DNA from: JAJYTL01 sp046705265
Lineage (GTDB): Bacteria > Pseudomonadota > Alphaproteobacteria > Ferrovibrionales > Ferrovibrionaceae
DNA: 64,000 nucleotides
NCBI GenBank assembly: GCA_046705265.1
Contig: JBJKQL010000036.1
Span: forward strand, 30,038-94,037
Direction: 5' to 3'
The translations under genes were made by a program, and so were the position numbers. The notes under the pieces were generated by a model. It made no database searches, was not told where the DNA came from, and was given only the letters and a program-made list of their open reading frames with translations. Below, one piece after another: positions 1 to 8,117 of this stretch; position 1 is the stretch's first letter; every line of letters begins with the position of its first letter.

Positions 1-49
1 CACGCCCCTTGCTGTTAGCGGAGGCTCGGCCGTGAGCCGCAGGCCCGGG

Positions 50-1303
50 TCAGGCCGGGCGCACCAGGACGTGATGCTTCTTTCCCGCGGAAAGCTTGAT
101 CACGCCTTCCGAGTTGAGATCACAGAGCGTCACGGCATAGGTCTCGTTGCCCTCTGGCAGGTCGTTGACGCGGATGCCGCCACCGCGGATCAGCCGGCGT
201 GCTGCACCGTTGCTCGGCGCGATGCCTGCTTCCACAATCAGCTCGAACAGCGCAATGCCGGCGGCAAGCCGCGCTTTCGCCGCTGTGATCGCGGGCAGCG
301 CCTCGCCGGCACCGCCCTCATCGAAGGTGCGGTGCGCTGTTTCCGCGGCGGCTGCGGCCTTTTCCGCCCCATGGCAGAGCGCGGTCGCGGCATTGGCGAG
401 AATCTTCTTCGCCTCGTTGATCTCGGCGCCCTCAAGCACCTCGAGGCGGCGGATTTCGTCGAGCGAAAGATCGGTGAACAGCCGCAAGAACCGGCCGACG
501 TCGGCATCTTCCGTGTTGCGCCAGAACTGCCAGTAGTCGTAGGGCGAGACGCGATCGGCGTCGAGCCACACGGCACCTTTCTCCGTCTTGCCCATCTTGG
601 CGCCCGAGGCGGTGGTGATCAGCGGCGTAGTGAGGCCAAAGAGCTGGCGGTCGTCAACGCGGCGGCCAAGCTCGACTCCATTTACGATATTGCCCCATTG
701 ATCGGAGCCGCCGAGCTGCAACGTGCAGCCCGTACGTCGGCTGAGTTCGAGGAAATCGTATGCCTGCAGGATCATATAGTTAAATTCGAGAAAGGAGAGT
801 GGCTGTTCGCGGTCGAGCCTCAGCTTGACGCTGTCGAAGGAAAGCATGCGGTTGACCGAAAAATGCCGTCCGTAATCGCGCAAAAACGAAATATAGTGAA
901 GCTGGTCCAGCCAATCGGCGTTGTTGGCGAGTGCGCCGTCGTTCGGACCGGAGCCAACGCGGAGGAAACGTTCGAAAACGCGAGTGATGCCGGCCATGTT
1001 GGCGGCGATCTCCCGCTCCGAGAGGAGTTTGCGCTGTTCGTCCTTGCCCGAGGGATCCCCGACCTTGGTGGTGCCGCCGCCGAGGAGGACGATCGGCCGG
1101 TGACCGGTCTTTTGCAAAAGACGAAGCGCCATGATCGAGACCAGATTCCCAACATGGAGACTCGATGCCGTGCAGTCGAAGCCGACATACGCGGTGATGC
1201 GACTTTTTTCCGCCGCGGCGTCAAGCGCCTCGATATCGGTGCACTGGTGGAGAAACCCGCGCGCGACAAAGGTGCGCAGGAATTCGGAGCGGAGATCAAG
1301 CAT
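50..1303 (-). CDS. tyrS: Tyrosyl-tRNA synthetase
   Basis: Charges tRNA-Tyr with tyrosine in the cytoplasm. The 417-residue length is normal for bacterial class I TyrRS. Visible signatures are the HIGH-type motif HVGN at residues 50-53, the KMSKS-type loop KMGKT at 236-240, and a C-terminal S4 RNA-binding domain from about residue 350 (RRLIRGGGIRVND). The reading frame stays open upstream to 1471, but homology begins at MLDLRSEF, so I place the start at the ATG at 1303; the extension would run into the divergent anmK. The start codons of tyrS and anmK are 72 bp apart, so their promoters must share this short gap. Identification is certain; only the start is inferred. Confidence 0.96.
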   Translation of the reverse strand: MLDLRSEFLRTFVARGFLHQCTDIEALDAAAEKSRITAYVGFDCTASSLHVGNLVSIMALRLLQKTGHRPIVLLGGGTTKVGDPSGKDEQRKLLSEREIAANMAGITRVFERFLRVGSGPNDGALANNADWLDQLHYISFLRDYGRHFSVNRMLSFDSVKLRLDREQPLSFLEFNYMILQAYDFLELSRRTGCTLQLGGSDQWGNIVNGVELGRRVDDRQLFGLTTPLITTASGAKMGKTEKGAVWLDADRVSPYDYWQFWRNTEDADVGRFLRLFTDLSLDEIRRLEVLEGAEINEAKKILANAATALCHGAEKAAAAAETAHRTFDEGGAGEALPAITAAKARLAAGIALFELIVEAGIAPSNGAARRLIRGGGIRVNDLPEGNETYAVTLCDLNSEGVIKLSAGKKHHVLVRPA

Positions 1304-1375
1304 CAGCGGACGCGTATGGTTTTGATCGGGCGGCTGGTGTAGCACACTCGCAACGGACCGGAAAGGGAAAGGCGC

Positions 1376-2446
1376 ATGCATCGTTGGGCACTGGGATTGA
1401 TGAGCGGGACGTCTCTGGATGGCGTCGATGCCGCGCTCATCCTGACCGACGGCCGAACGGTTGGTCGGCACGGACCCTGGTTGACTCTACCCTATCCGCG
1501 GCGGCTGCGTGAAGGACTCCGTGCCGCCCTCAAGGACCGCGGCGATACAGGGGGCCTGGAGAAACGGATGACAGAGTTTCATGCCGTGGCGGCACGGCGA
1601 CTGTTGCATCTCGCGGGCATGGCGGCGCGTGATCTCGCGGTGGTCGGCTTTCACGGCCACACCATTTGGCACCGACCTGCGGAGGGACGCACGTGGCAGA
1701 TCGGCGATGGCCCGCTGCTCGCCCGGCTTGCCGGTGTTCCCGTCGTTTACGATTTTCGCAGCGCTGATGTGGCGGCAGGCGGGCAAGGGGCGCCCTTGGT
1801 TCCGCTTTACCATGCGGCGCGCGCGGCGGCGATGCCGAAGCCGCTTGCGGTCCTCAACCTTGGCGGCGTCGCCAATCTCACCTGGATCGGCGAACACGAC
1901 GCGCTCCTTGCCTTTGATACCGGGCCGGGGAACGCATTGGTGGATGATTGGCTTCTCCGTACGAAGGGGCAGCGAATGGACCAAGGGGGTCAGCTCGCGG
2001 CCATGGGCAAAGCGGACGAGGCTACGCTCCGCGTGATGCTGAGCCATCCCTATTTCGCAGCAACACCCCCGAAGTCTCTCGACCGCGGCGATTTCACCTT
2101 GGCACCGGTCGCGGCTCTCGCGCCGGCCGATGGTGCTGCGACGTTGAGTGAATTCACCGCGCGTGCCGTCAAGGCTGGGCTTGCGCACCTCCCCGCAGTG
2201 CCGACGAGCTTTCTGGTCGCCGGCGGCGGACGGCACAATCTTACGATCATGGCGGCGCTGAAGCGCCATTTGCCGGCACCGGTGGTCGCGGTCGAGGCCG
2301 CTGGTTGGCACGGCGACGCACTAGAGGCCGAGGCCTTTGCCTTTCTCGCGGTGCGGGCACTCGAGGGTTTACCTCTCAGCTTGCCGACCACGACGGGCGT
2401 GCCGCACCCCATGCCGGGAGGCCGCATCGCGCATCCTGCGGCCTAA
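1376..2446 (+). CDS. anmK: Anhydro-N-acetylmuramic acid kinase
   Basis: Phosphorylates and opens 1,6-anhydro-N-acetylmuramic acid to MurNAc-6-phosphate, recycling peptidoglycan fragments. The 356-residue product starts with the family phosphate-binding motif GTSLDGVDAA (residues 11-20). It also carries the DFRSADVAAGGQGAPLVP region and NLGGVANLTW of the sugar-kinase ATPase fold, and AGGGRHN near residue 280. It is transcribed divergently from tyrS, a pairing common in alphaproteobacteria (known), and converges on the hydrolase gene 23 bp beyond its stop. Confidence 0.95.
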   Translation: MHRWALGLMSGTSLDGVDAALILTDGRTVGRHGPWLTLPYPRRLREGLRAALKDRGDTGGLEKRMTEFHAVAARRLLHLAGMAARDLAVVGFHGHTIWHRPAEGRTWQIGDGPLLARLAGVPVVYDFRSADVAAGGQGAPLVPLYHAARAAAMPKPLAVLNLGGVANLTWIGEHDALLAFDTGPGNALVDDWLLRTKGQRMDQGGQLAAMGKADEATLRVMLSHPYFAATPPKSLDRGDFTLAPVAALAPADGAATLSEFTARAVKAGLAHLPAVPTSFLVAGGGRHNLTIMAALKRHLPAPVVAVEAAGWHGDALEAEAFAFLAVRALEGLPLSLPTTTGVPHPMPGGRIAHPAA

Positions 2447-2469
2447 TGTTCTCTCGCTCCGCCGTGTAG

Positions 2470-3126
2470 CTATTCCTTTCCGGCAGAGCGCTGGAGGGAA
2501 CGGAGGATGTATCTTTCGACCAGGTCGCTCAGGTGGTCGAGTTCGTCGGTGAAGAAATGGCTGGCCCCCGGGATAGTCTTGTACTCGATTTGGATGTCGC
2601 GTTGCTTCGAGAGCCGGGTCACGAGCTTCGCGACTTCGGGCTCCGGCACAAGCTCGTCGGCCGTGCCCTGTAAAATCAGGCCCGATGCGGGACAGGGCGC
2701 CAGGAACGAGAAATCGTAGACATTGGCTGGCGGCGCCACGGAGATGAAGCCGGAAATCTCCGGCCGGCGCATCAGAAGCTGCATGGCGATCCAGGCCCCG
2801 AACGAAAATCCTGCGATCCAGCAGGCCGAGGCGTTCGGATTGTAGGTTTGCATCCAATCCATCGCGGCGGCGGCATCCGAAAGCTCGCCCTGACCGTTGT
2901 CAAAGGTGCCTTGACTACGGCCAACGCCACGAAAGTTGAAGCGCAGCACGGAAAAATCCTGCCGTGCAAAGGCGTGGAACAGATTGTACACGACCTTGTT
3001 GTTCATCGTCCCGCCATACTGCGGGTTGGGGTGGAGAATAAGAGCAATTGGCGGATTAGCGCCCTTGCCGTGCTGGTAGCGGCCCTCAAGCCGTCCTTCT
3101 GGTCCAGTGAAAATTACGTCCGGCAT
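2470..3126 (-). CDS. Alpha/beta hydrolase (COG2945-type)
   Basis: A 218-residue cytosolic alpha/beta hydrolase of the dienelactone hydrolase/serine aminopeptidase-like group. The nucleophile elbow GFSFGAW is present, followed by an acid residue in GTADELVPEPE and a histidine in GASHFFTDELD, giving a complete Ser-Asp-His triad. The oxyanion region HPNPQYGGTMNNKVV is typical of this conserved proteobacterial family, whose substrate is not established. There is no signal peptide or membrane segment. The gene converges with anmK and appears monocistronic. Confidence 0.85.
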   Translation of the reverse strand: MPDVIFTGPEGRLEGRYQHGKGANPPIALILHPNPQYGGTMNNKVVYNLFHAFARQDFSVLRFNFRGVGRSQGTFDNGQGELSDAAAAMDWMQTYNPNASACWIAGFSFGAWIAMQLLMRRPEISGFISVAPPANVYDFSFLAPCPASGLILQGTADELVPEPEVAKLVTRLSKQRDIQIEYKTIPGASHFFTDELDHLSDLVERYILRSLQRSAGKE

Positions 3127-3262
3127 GGCAGAGCGGGATCAATGCGTGTGGAGCAAGCGGTGGCGATATGCAGTCCTAATCTGGGCGGAAGATAGCATGC
3201 GCGCTGTGGGTGAATTTATCAAGAGGAATGCTCCTTAAGGTTGAATATAAAACTGAACATAA

Positions 3263-3287
3263 ATTCTTGACTATATAGGTCAACAAT
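3263..3287 (+). promoter_or_regulatory. IscR type-1-like operator
   Basis: A near-palindrome centred on TTGACTATATAGGTCAA (3267-3283) lies about 90 bp before cysE, the first gene of the isc operon. By hand alignment it agrees with the 25-bp E. coli type-1 IscR consensus at about 21 of 25 positions, including the GAC/GTC cores. In E. coli, [2Fe-2S]-IscR binds such sites to repress the isc promoter (known). Autoregulation here is inferred from the position ahead of an operon that encodes IscR. No convincing -35/-10 pair was fixed. Confidence 0.6.
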
Positions 3288-3376
3288 CTATCTTCCAGGG
3301 CGGCGGCGGTACCGGGATTGGCAACCCGGGCGCAAGGCCGAAGCCTTAATCCGAATATTGCATCTTGGAAACAGAG

Positions 3377-4138
3377 ATGTTCAAGCGCCTAAATGAAGAT
3401 ATTGATGCCGTCATCGAGCGAGATCCTGCAGCGCGCTCGCGGTTTGAAGTCGCGCTTTGTTATCCCAGCGTTCATGTACTCGTCTTCTATCGTTTGGCGC
3501 ACGGTCTGCGAAAACGTGGATTCCGCACCCTTGCGCGCTGGTTGTCGCAGGTAGCGCGGTTTCTGACGGGCATTGAGATTCATCCGGGCGCTAAAATTGG
3601 TCGCCGCTTGTTTATCGATCACGGCATGGGTGTGGTGATCGGTGAGACCGCCGAAATCGGTGACAACGTTACGCTTTATCACGGCGTTACCTTGGGTGGG
3701 ACGATGCCGGCGGTGAATTCCGGCGCCCAAGCCAATACCAAGCGGCACCCCACTTTGGGGGACGATGTCATTGTCGGCTCGGGTGCGCAGATTTTGGGGC
3801 CGATTACGGTTGCGCGTGGTGCTCGAGTCGGCGCTAACGCGGTGGTCGTGCGCGATGTGCCGGAGGGCGCTACTGTGGTCGGCATTCCGGCCAGAGTGGC
3901 GGGGCGTCCGGCGGCCAATGCAGCGTGCGATTTCATGCCATACGGGTTGAGCGACGAAATCAGCGATCCGGTTGCACGGGCGCTCGATGGCCTGGGCCTG
4001 GAATTGCGTCGTCTCACGGCGCGTGTCGGTGAGATCGAGCAGGAACTGGCGACGGCGCCTGACAGCGAGGCATCCTCGGAAATGGGTTTCGACGATCCCG
4101 CCGTCCAGACACCGATTCGCCGCGAAGGAATTCGCTAA
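3377..4138 (+). CDS. cysE: Serine O-acetyltransferase
   Basis: Makes O-acetylserine from serine and acetyl-CoA, the committed step of cysteine synthesis. The 253-residue protein has the CysE N-terminal helical segment, then left-handed hexapeptide repeats (GAKIGRRLFIDHGMGVVIGE, with the family His, and GDNVTLYHGVTLGGT). A variable tail follows residue 190. I chose the ATG at 3377 over the in-frame TTG at 3365 because GGAAACAGAG sits directly upstream of the ATG. It heads the isc gene set, is followed by iscR 16 bp later, and would supply the cysteine that the downstream desulfurases consume. Confidence 0.93.
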   Translation: MFKRLNEDIDAVIERDPAARSRFEVALCYPSVHVLVFYRLAHGLRKRGFRTLARWLSQVARFLTGIEIHPGAKIGRRLFIDHGMGVVIGETAEIGDNVTLYHGVTLGGTMPAVNSGAQANTKRHPTLGDDVIVGSGAQILGPITVARGARVGANAVVVRDVPEGATVVGIPARVAGRPAANAACDFMPYGLSDEISDPVARALDGLGLELRRLTARVGEIEQELATAPDSEASSEMGFDDPAVQTPIRREGIR

Positions 4139-4154
4139 CACGAGGAATGGAACC

Positions 4155-4643
4155 GTGAGGCTTTCCACACGAGGACGCTACGCCGTTACGGCCATGGCCG
4201 ATCTTGCAGCCCATTGTTGCGGCCGACCGGTAACGCTCGCGGAAATTGCCGATCGTCAGGCGATTTCCCTATCGTATCTTGAGCAGTTATTCGGCAAGCT
4301 CCGGCGTTCTGGTCTTGTGCGAAGTTGCCGCGGCCCCGGCGGCGGCTACACGCTTGGCCGCGCGCCGCACGAAGCCTCAATCGCCGATATCGTGCTTGCC
4401 GTGGACGAGCCTATCCGGGCTACTGGCTGCGAGCCCGGTGGCACACGCGCGTGCAATGGCGCCTCGGTCCGTTGCATCACGCACGATCTTTGGGAAGAGC
4501 TGGGCAATCAGATTCAGCTTTATCTTAGTTCCGTGACGCTCGCCGACGTGGTCGCGCGTCGAGTGCCGGGTGCGCATGGAACGCCGGTCGGGGGGCGGGC
4601 GGTCGATAAGTTGGCCGAGGATCGGGCATCCCTCTCGGCTTGA
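4155..4643 (+). CDS. iscR: Rrf2-family iron-sulfur regulator IscR
   Basis: A 162-residue winged-helix transcription factor that senses Fe-S cluster status. The N-terminus (RLSTRGRYAVTAMADLA) is diagnostic of IscR/Rrf2 proteins. The cluster-ligand region is present as Cys92, Cys100, Cys107 and His110; E. coli uses Cys92, Cys98, Cys104 and His107, so the loop here is slightly longer. The start is GTG at 4155. The protein lies in the operon it most likely controls, downstream of a type-1-like site at 3263-3287. The last 25 residues are divergent. Confidence 0.92.
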   Translation: MRLSTRGRYAVTAMADLAAHCCGRPVTLAEIADRQAISLSYLEQLFGKLRRSGLVRSCRGPGGGYTLGRAPHEASIADIVLAVDEPIRATGCEPGGTRACNGASVRCITHDLWEELGNQIQLYLSSVTLADVVARRVPGAHGTPVGGRAVDKLAEDRASLSA

Positions 4644-4674
4644 ATAGAAGGTTTTAAGTCTGGACGTAACAAGC

Positions 4675-5808
4675 ATGACCGCGACCATCGCTTATCTTGA
4701 TTACAACGCGACCGCGCCGATTCGCGAGACGGCGGCGACGGCCGCGTTGGAGGCGATGCGGATCGGTGGCAATCCATCGTCCGTGCATCGGGTGGGCCGC
4801 CTTGCGCGGCGTACCATAGACAAGGCGCGGCGCGAGGTCGCCGCCCTCGTTCAGGCGAAGGTGGAAGAGGTCATTTTCACTTCGGGCGGTACGGAAGCCA
4901 ATGCCATGGCATTCGGCGGTTTTGTTGGCCGGCACAGGATCGTAAGCGCGATCGAACACGATTCGATCCTGGCCCTGCCTCATGAAACGCGCGTGCCGGT
5001 TACTTCCGGCGGTGTCGTGGATTTGGCGGCGCTGGAAGATTTCCTTGATGGCGTCCCGGTGGGAACCGCATTGGTTTCGGTGATGCTCGCGAATAACGAG
5101 ACCGGAGTTATCCAGCCTGTGGCCGACGTCGCGAGGCTGGCCCATGGGCACGGCGCGCTGCTTCACTGCGACGCGGTCCAGGCGGCGGGCAAGATGGCGA
5201 TCGATTTCAACGCCCTCGATGTCGATTTGATGTCGCTCAGCGCCCATAAGATAGGCGGGCCACTGGGCGTCGGTGCGCTGATCGTCCGCGCTGGCCTCGG
5301 CTTAACGGCGGACCGCGTTGGCGGCGGGCAAGAGCGAGGCCGGCGTGCCGGCACGGAGAATCTTCCCGGTATCGCAGGGTTCGGCGCGGCCGCTGCGGAA
5401 GCGCGGACCGAGGTTGAGGCTTGGGGGCCGGTCGCTGCGCTGCGCGATGAGCTTGAAAGGCGTCTTTTGGCAATTCAGCCGGACCTTCCCCTGTTCGGCC
5501 GTTGCGCGCCGAGGCTCGCCAATACCACCTGTTTCGCCATGCCAGGCGTTAAGAGTGAGACACAGGTGATTGCCTTCGATCTTGCAGGCGTCGCGGTCAG
5601 CGCGGGGGCGGCCTGTTCATCAGGCAAGGTTTCGGCATCGCATGTGTTGCGCGCGATGGGCGTGCCGATGGAACTTTCTAACGCGGCCATCCGCGTCAGC
5701 CTTGGGCTCGCGAGCGCCGCTGCGGAGATTGATCGATTGGTCGAGGTGTGGACGGAGATGCGCCGCCGCGCCGGGACCGTGGCGGCCGTGCGCGAACCAG
5801 CAGCGTGA
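4675..5808 (+). CDS. Cysteine desulfurase, NifS/IscS-like (first copy)
   Basis: A PLP-dependent class V aminotransferase-fold enzyme of 377 residues that releases sulfur from cysteine as an enzyme persulfide. The PLP lysine is in LSAHKIGGP (Lys192). The catalytic cysteine is in AGAACSSGK (Cys314), a loop of the NifS style that differs from the SSGSACTSASLEPS loop of the next gene. It ends one codon-length before the open frame of the second desulfurase, so the two are tightly co-transcribed. Whether it serves IscU or another acceptor such as tRNA thiolation is unknown. Confidence 0.92.
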   Translation: MTATIAYLDYNATAPIRETAATAALEAMRIGGNPSSVHRVGRLARRTIDKARREVAALVQAKVEEVIFTSGGTEANAMAFGGFVGRHRIVSAIEHDSILALPHETRVPVTSGGVVDLAALEDFLDGVPVGTALVSVMLANNETGVIQPVADVARLAHGHGALLHCDAVQAAGKMAIDFNALDVDLMSLSAHKIGGPLGVGALIVRAGLGLTADRVGGGQERGRRAGTENLPGIAGFGAAAAEARTEVEAWGPVAALRDELERRLLAIQPDLPLFGRCAPRLANTTCFAMPGVKSETQVIAFDLAGVAVSAGAACSSGKVSASHVLRAMGVPMELSNAAIRVSLGLASAAAEIDRLVEVWTEMRRRAGTVAAVREPAA

Positions 5809-5826
5809 GTGAGGAGAGCGGCGAGG

Positions 5827-7056
5827 ATGACCGAAGTCAGGAATATCAAGCTTCCGATCTACTTAGACTATCAGGCGACGACGCCGATGGACAAACGGGT
5901 GCTCGATGCGATGATGCCCTATTTCACCGAGCAGTATGGTAATCCGCATTCACGCAGCCATAGCTTCGGCTGGGAAGCCGAAGAGGCAGTGGAGAAGGCG
6001 CGAGCCGAAGTCGCTCATATCATCAACGCCGATGCGAAGTCGGTGATCTTCACCTCCGGCGCGACCGAGAGCAACAATCTGGCCATCAAGGGCGTAGCCC
6101 GCTTCTACAAGGATCGCAAGAACCACGTCATCACCACGGTCACCGAGCACAAATGCGTCCTGGATAGCTGCCGCCACCTGCAGCAGGAGGGCTTCGACGT
6201 CACCTATCTGCCAGTGCGGAAGAATGGTCTCGTGGACCTCGACCAGCTTCGGGCGGCGATTACCGAGAATACGGTTCTGGTCTCGATCATGGCCGTAAAC
6301 AACGAGATCGGTGTCATTCAGCCCCTCGCCGAGATCGGCCAGATTTGCCGGGAAAGCAAGGTTTTCTTCCATACCGACGCGGCACAGGCGGTGGGAAAGA
6401 TTCCGCTTGATGTCGAGGCGATGAACATCGATTTGATGAGCATCTCGGGCCATAAGATCTATGGTCCGAAAGGGATCGGCGCGCTGTTCGTGCGCCGCCG
6501 GCCGCGCGTTCGGCTTGAGCCGCTGTTTTCCGGCGGCGGGCAGGAGCGTGGCTTCCGCTCAGGCACCTTGCCGGCTCCGCTTTGCGTCGGCCTCGGCGCG
6601 GCCTGCGCGATATGCGAGACGGACATGGGGGCTGACAACGAGCGCATCCGGGCGCTTTCGCAACGCCTTTACAAGGGTATTACGGAGGCGATTCCGGAGG
6701 TCTTTCTCAATGGTGATCCGGAACAGCGGTATCCCGGCAATGTCAATTTGAGCTTCGCCTATGTCGAGGGCGAGAGCTTGCTGATGGGGATTAAGGATCT
6801 CGCGGTTTCTTCGGGCTCCGCCTGTACCTCGGCGTCGCTTGAGCCGTCCTATGTGCTGCGTGCCTTGGGCGTCGAGGAAGAGCTTGCCCATACCTCGATC
6901 CGTTTTGGCATCGGGCGGTTCACGACCGAGGCGGAGATCGACTACGCAGTCGGGGTGCTCAAAGAGCGGGTCGGCAAATTGCGCGCGCTAAGCCCGCTGT
7001 GGGAAATGGCGCAGGAAGGCATCGATATCAAATCGATTGAATGGGCGGCGCATTGA
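5827..7056 (+). CDS. iscS: Cysteine desulfurase IscS
   Basis: Main sulfur donor for Fe-S assembly; 409 residues, close to E. coli IscS (404). The PLP lysine is in SISGHKIYGPKG (Lys210) and the mobile-loop catalytic cysteine in SSGSACTSASLEPS (Cys333). The start is the ATG at 5827, behind a strong AG-rich ribosome binding site (gaggagagcggcgagg); the in-frame GTG at 5809 overlaps that site and is rejected. iscU follows 44 bp later, which supports the IscS assignment for this copy rather than the preceding one. Confidence 0.95.
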   Translation: MTEVRNIKLPIYLDYQATTPMDKRVLDAMMPYFTEQYGNPHSRSHSFGWEAEEAVEKARAEVAHIINADAKSVIFTSGATESNNLAIKGVARFYKDRKNHVITTVTEHKCVLDSCRHLQQEGFDVTYLPVRKNGLVDLDQLRAAITENTVLVSIMAVNNEIGVIQPLAEIGQICRESKVFFHTDAAQAVGKIPLDVEAMNIDLMSISGHKIYGPKGIGALFVRRRPRVRLEPLFSGGGQERGFRSGTLPAPLCVGLGAACAICETDMGADNERIRALSQRLYKGITEAIPEVFLNGDPEQRYPGNVNLSFAYVEGESLLMGIKDLAVSSGSACTSASLEPSYVLRALGVEEELAHTSIRFGIGRFTTEAEIDYAVGVLKERVGKLRALSPLWEMAQEGIDIKSIEWAAH

Positions 7057-7100
7057 CGATGTCAGCCGCAATACATACCTGAAGGGTTGGAGGATGAGAT

Positions 7101-7559
7101 ATGGCCTATAGCGAGAAGGTGGTCGACCATTACGAAAATCCTCGTAATGTCGGCTCGCTCGACAAGAATGACGCCGCGGTCGGCACCGGGCTTGTCGGCG
7201 CACCGGCCTGTGGCGACGTCATGAAGTTGCAGATAAAGGTTAACGCGGACGGCGTCATCGAGGATGCCAAATTCAAAACCTTCGGTTGCGGTTCGGCGAT
7301 CGCTTCATCGAGTCTGGTGACGGAATGGGTCAAGGGCAAGACGCTGGACGAGGCGGGTACCATCCGCAATACCGAGATCGCCCAGCATCTCGCGCTGCCG
7401 CCGGTGAAGATTCATTGCTCGGTTCTGGCGGAGGATGCGATCAAGGCTGCGATCGCCGATTACCGGGCGAAACACACAAAAGCGGATGGAGCCACGCCAA
7501 CGGGCGAGGGCGCGAGCGCGAAGGAAGGGGGAGAGCCAAGGATCGCCCAGGGCATCTAG
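7101..7559 (+). CDS. iscU: Fe-S cluster scaffold protein IscU
   Basis: Scaffold on which [2Fe-2S] and [4Fe-4S] clusters are built. All ligands are visible: Cys37 with Asp39 (ACGD), Cys63 (GCGS) and His105-Cys106 (IHCSVLAEDA). The HscA recognition motif LPPVK is at residues 99-103, matching the hscBA genes downstream. At 152 residues it is about 24 longer than E. coli IscU; the extra C-terminal stretch (from residue 125) is Gly/Ala/Glu-rich and probably disordered. The start has a good site (gttggaggatgagat) just before it. Confidence 0.96.
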   Translation: MAYSEKVVDHYENPRNVGSLDKNDAAVGTGLVGAPACGDVMKLQIKVNADGVIEDAKFKTFGCGSAIASSSLVTEWVKGKTLDEAGTIRNTEIAQHLALPPVKIHCSVLAEDAIKAAIADYRAKHTKADGATPTGEGASAKEGGEPRIAQGI

Positions 7560-7590
7560 GCGGAATGTGAGGTTGAGGAGCGAGAAGACA

Positions 7591-7926
7591 ATGCCCGGAC
7601 AAGCGATGACCCTGACTGACGCGGCGGCGGAGCGCGTGAAGGCGCTCTTGGCCAAGCGCGAGAAACCGTCCTATGGCATACGCATCGGCGTGCGCACGGC
7701 AGGATGTTCCGGCCTGTCCTATACCCTCGAATACGCCGACGAGAAAGGCCAGTATGACGAGGTGGTGGAGGACAAGGGTGTCGTCATTTTGATTGACCCG
7801 AAGGCCGTGATGTTCGTGATCGGCACCACGATGGATTGGCAGGAAGATAGGTTAAAGCAGGGCTTTGTGTTCAATAACCCGAATGAAAAAGGCCGTTGCG
7901 GCTGTGGGGAATCGTTCCATGTGTAA
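7591..7926 (+). CDS. iscA: A-type Fe-S carrier IscA
   Basis: A 111-residue A-type carrier that accepts and delivers Fe-S clusters or iron. The three conserved cysteines are present: Cys39 in RTAGCSGLSY, and Cys103 and Cys105 in GRCGCGESFHV at the C-terminus. The ATG at 7591 begins the conserved domain; the frame is open further upstream but overlaps iscU. It is followed by a 190-bp gap containing a terminator-like hairpin before hscB. Confidence 0.95.
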   Translation: MPGQAMTLTDAAAERVKALLAKREKPSYGIRIGVRTAGCSGLSYTLEYADEKGQYDEVVEDKGVVILIDPKAVMFVIGTTMDWQEDRLKQGFVFNNPNEKGRCGCGESFHV

Positions 7927-7986
7927 AGTGCAGCGGGCCGCGTTAGCGTAGCGAAGTTTTGGCGTCAAACCTCGGGCTTGAGTTAT

Positions 7987-8016
7987 GGGGGCCGGTGATC
8001 TGGCCCCTTGGTTTTT
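7987..8016 (+). terminator. Intrinsic-terminator-like hairpin inside the isc operon
   Basis: Stem GGGGCC (7988-7993) pairs with GGCCCC (8002-8007) across an 8-nt loop and is followed by TTGGTTTTT. It sits between iscA and hscB, so it could end part of the transcripts or stabilise the upstream mRNA. Function is inferred from structure and position only. Confidence 0.55.
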
Positions 8017-8117
8017 AGGTCGAGATCAAAGGTCGCTGCAAACGACGGCTCGCAGGTCTTGTCCAAAGCCGGGTCCTGCTTCAGCGGGAACCGAGACGAA
8101 ATGAGTGAGATGAGGCA

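Noticed and set aside
32..1342. Long open frame on the plus strand opposite tyrS
   Set aside because: It is antisense to a fully conserved tyrS, has no recognisable domain and is explained by GC-rich codon bias.
3300..3335. Small CCGGG/CCCGG hairpin between the IscR site and cysE
   Set aside because: Only a 5-bp stem with no T-tract; too common in GC-rich DNA to call a riboswitch or terminator.
3389..4168. Open frame antisense to cysE and the start of iscR
   Set aside because: Both plus-strand genes are well conserved and the antisense product has no known motif.
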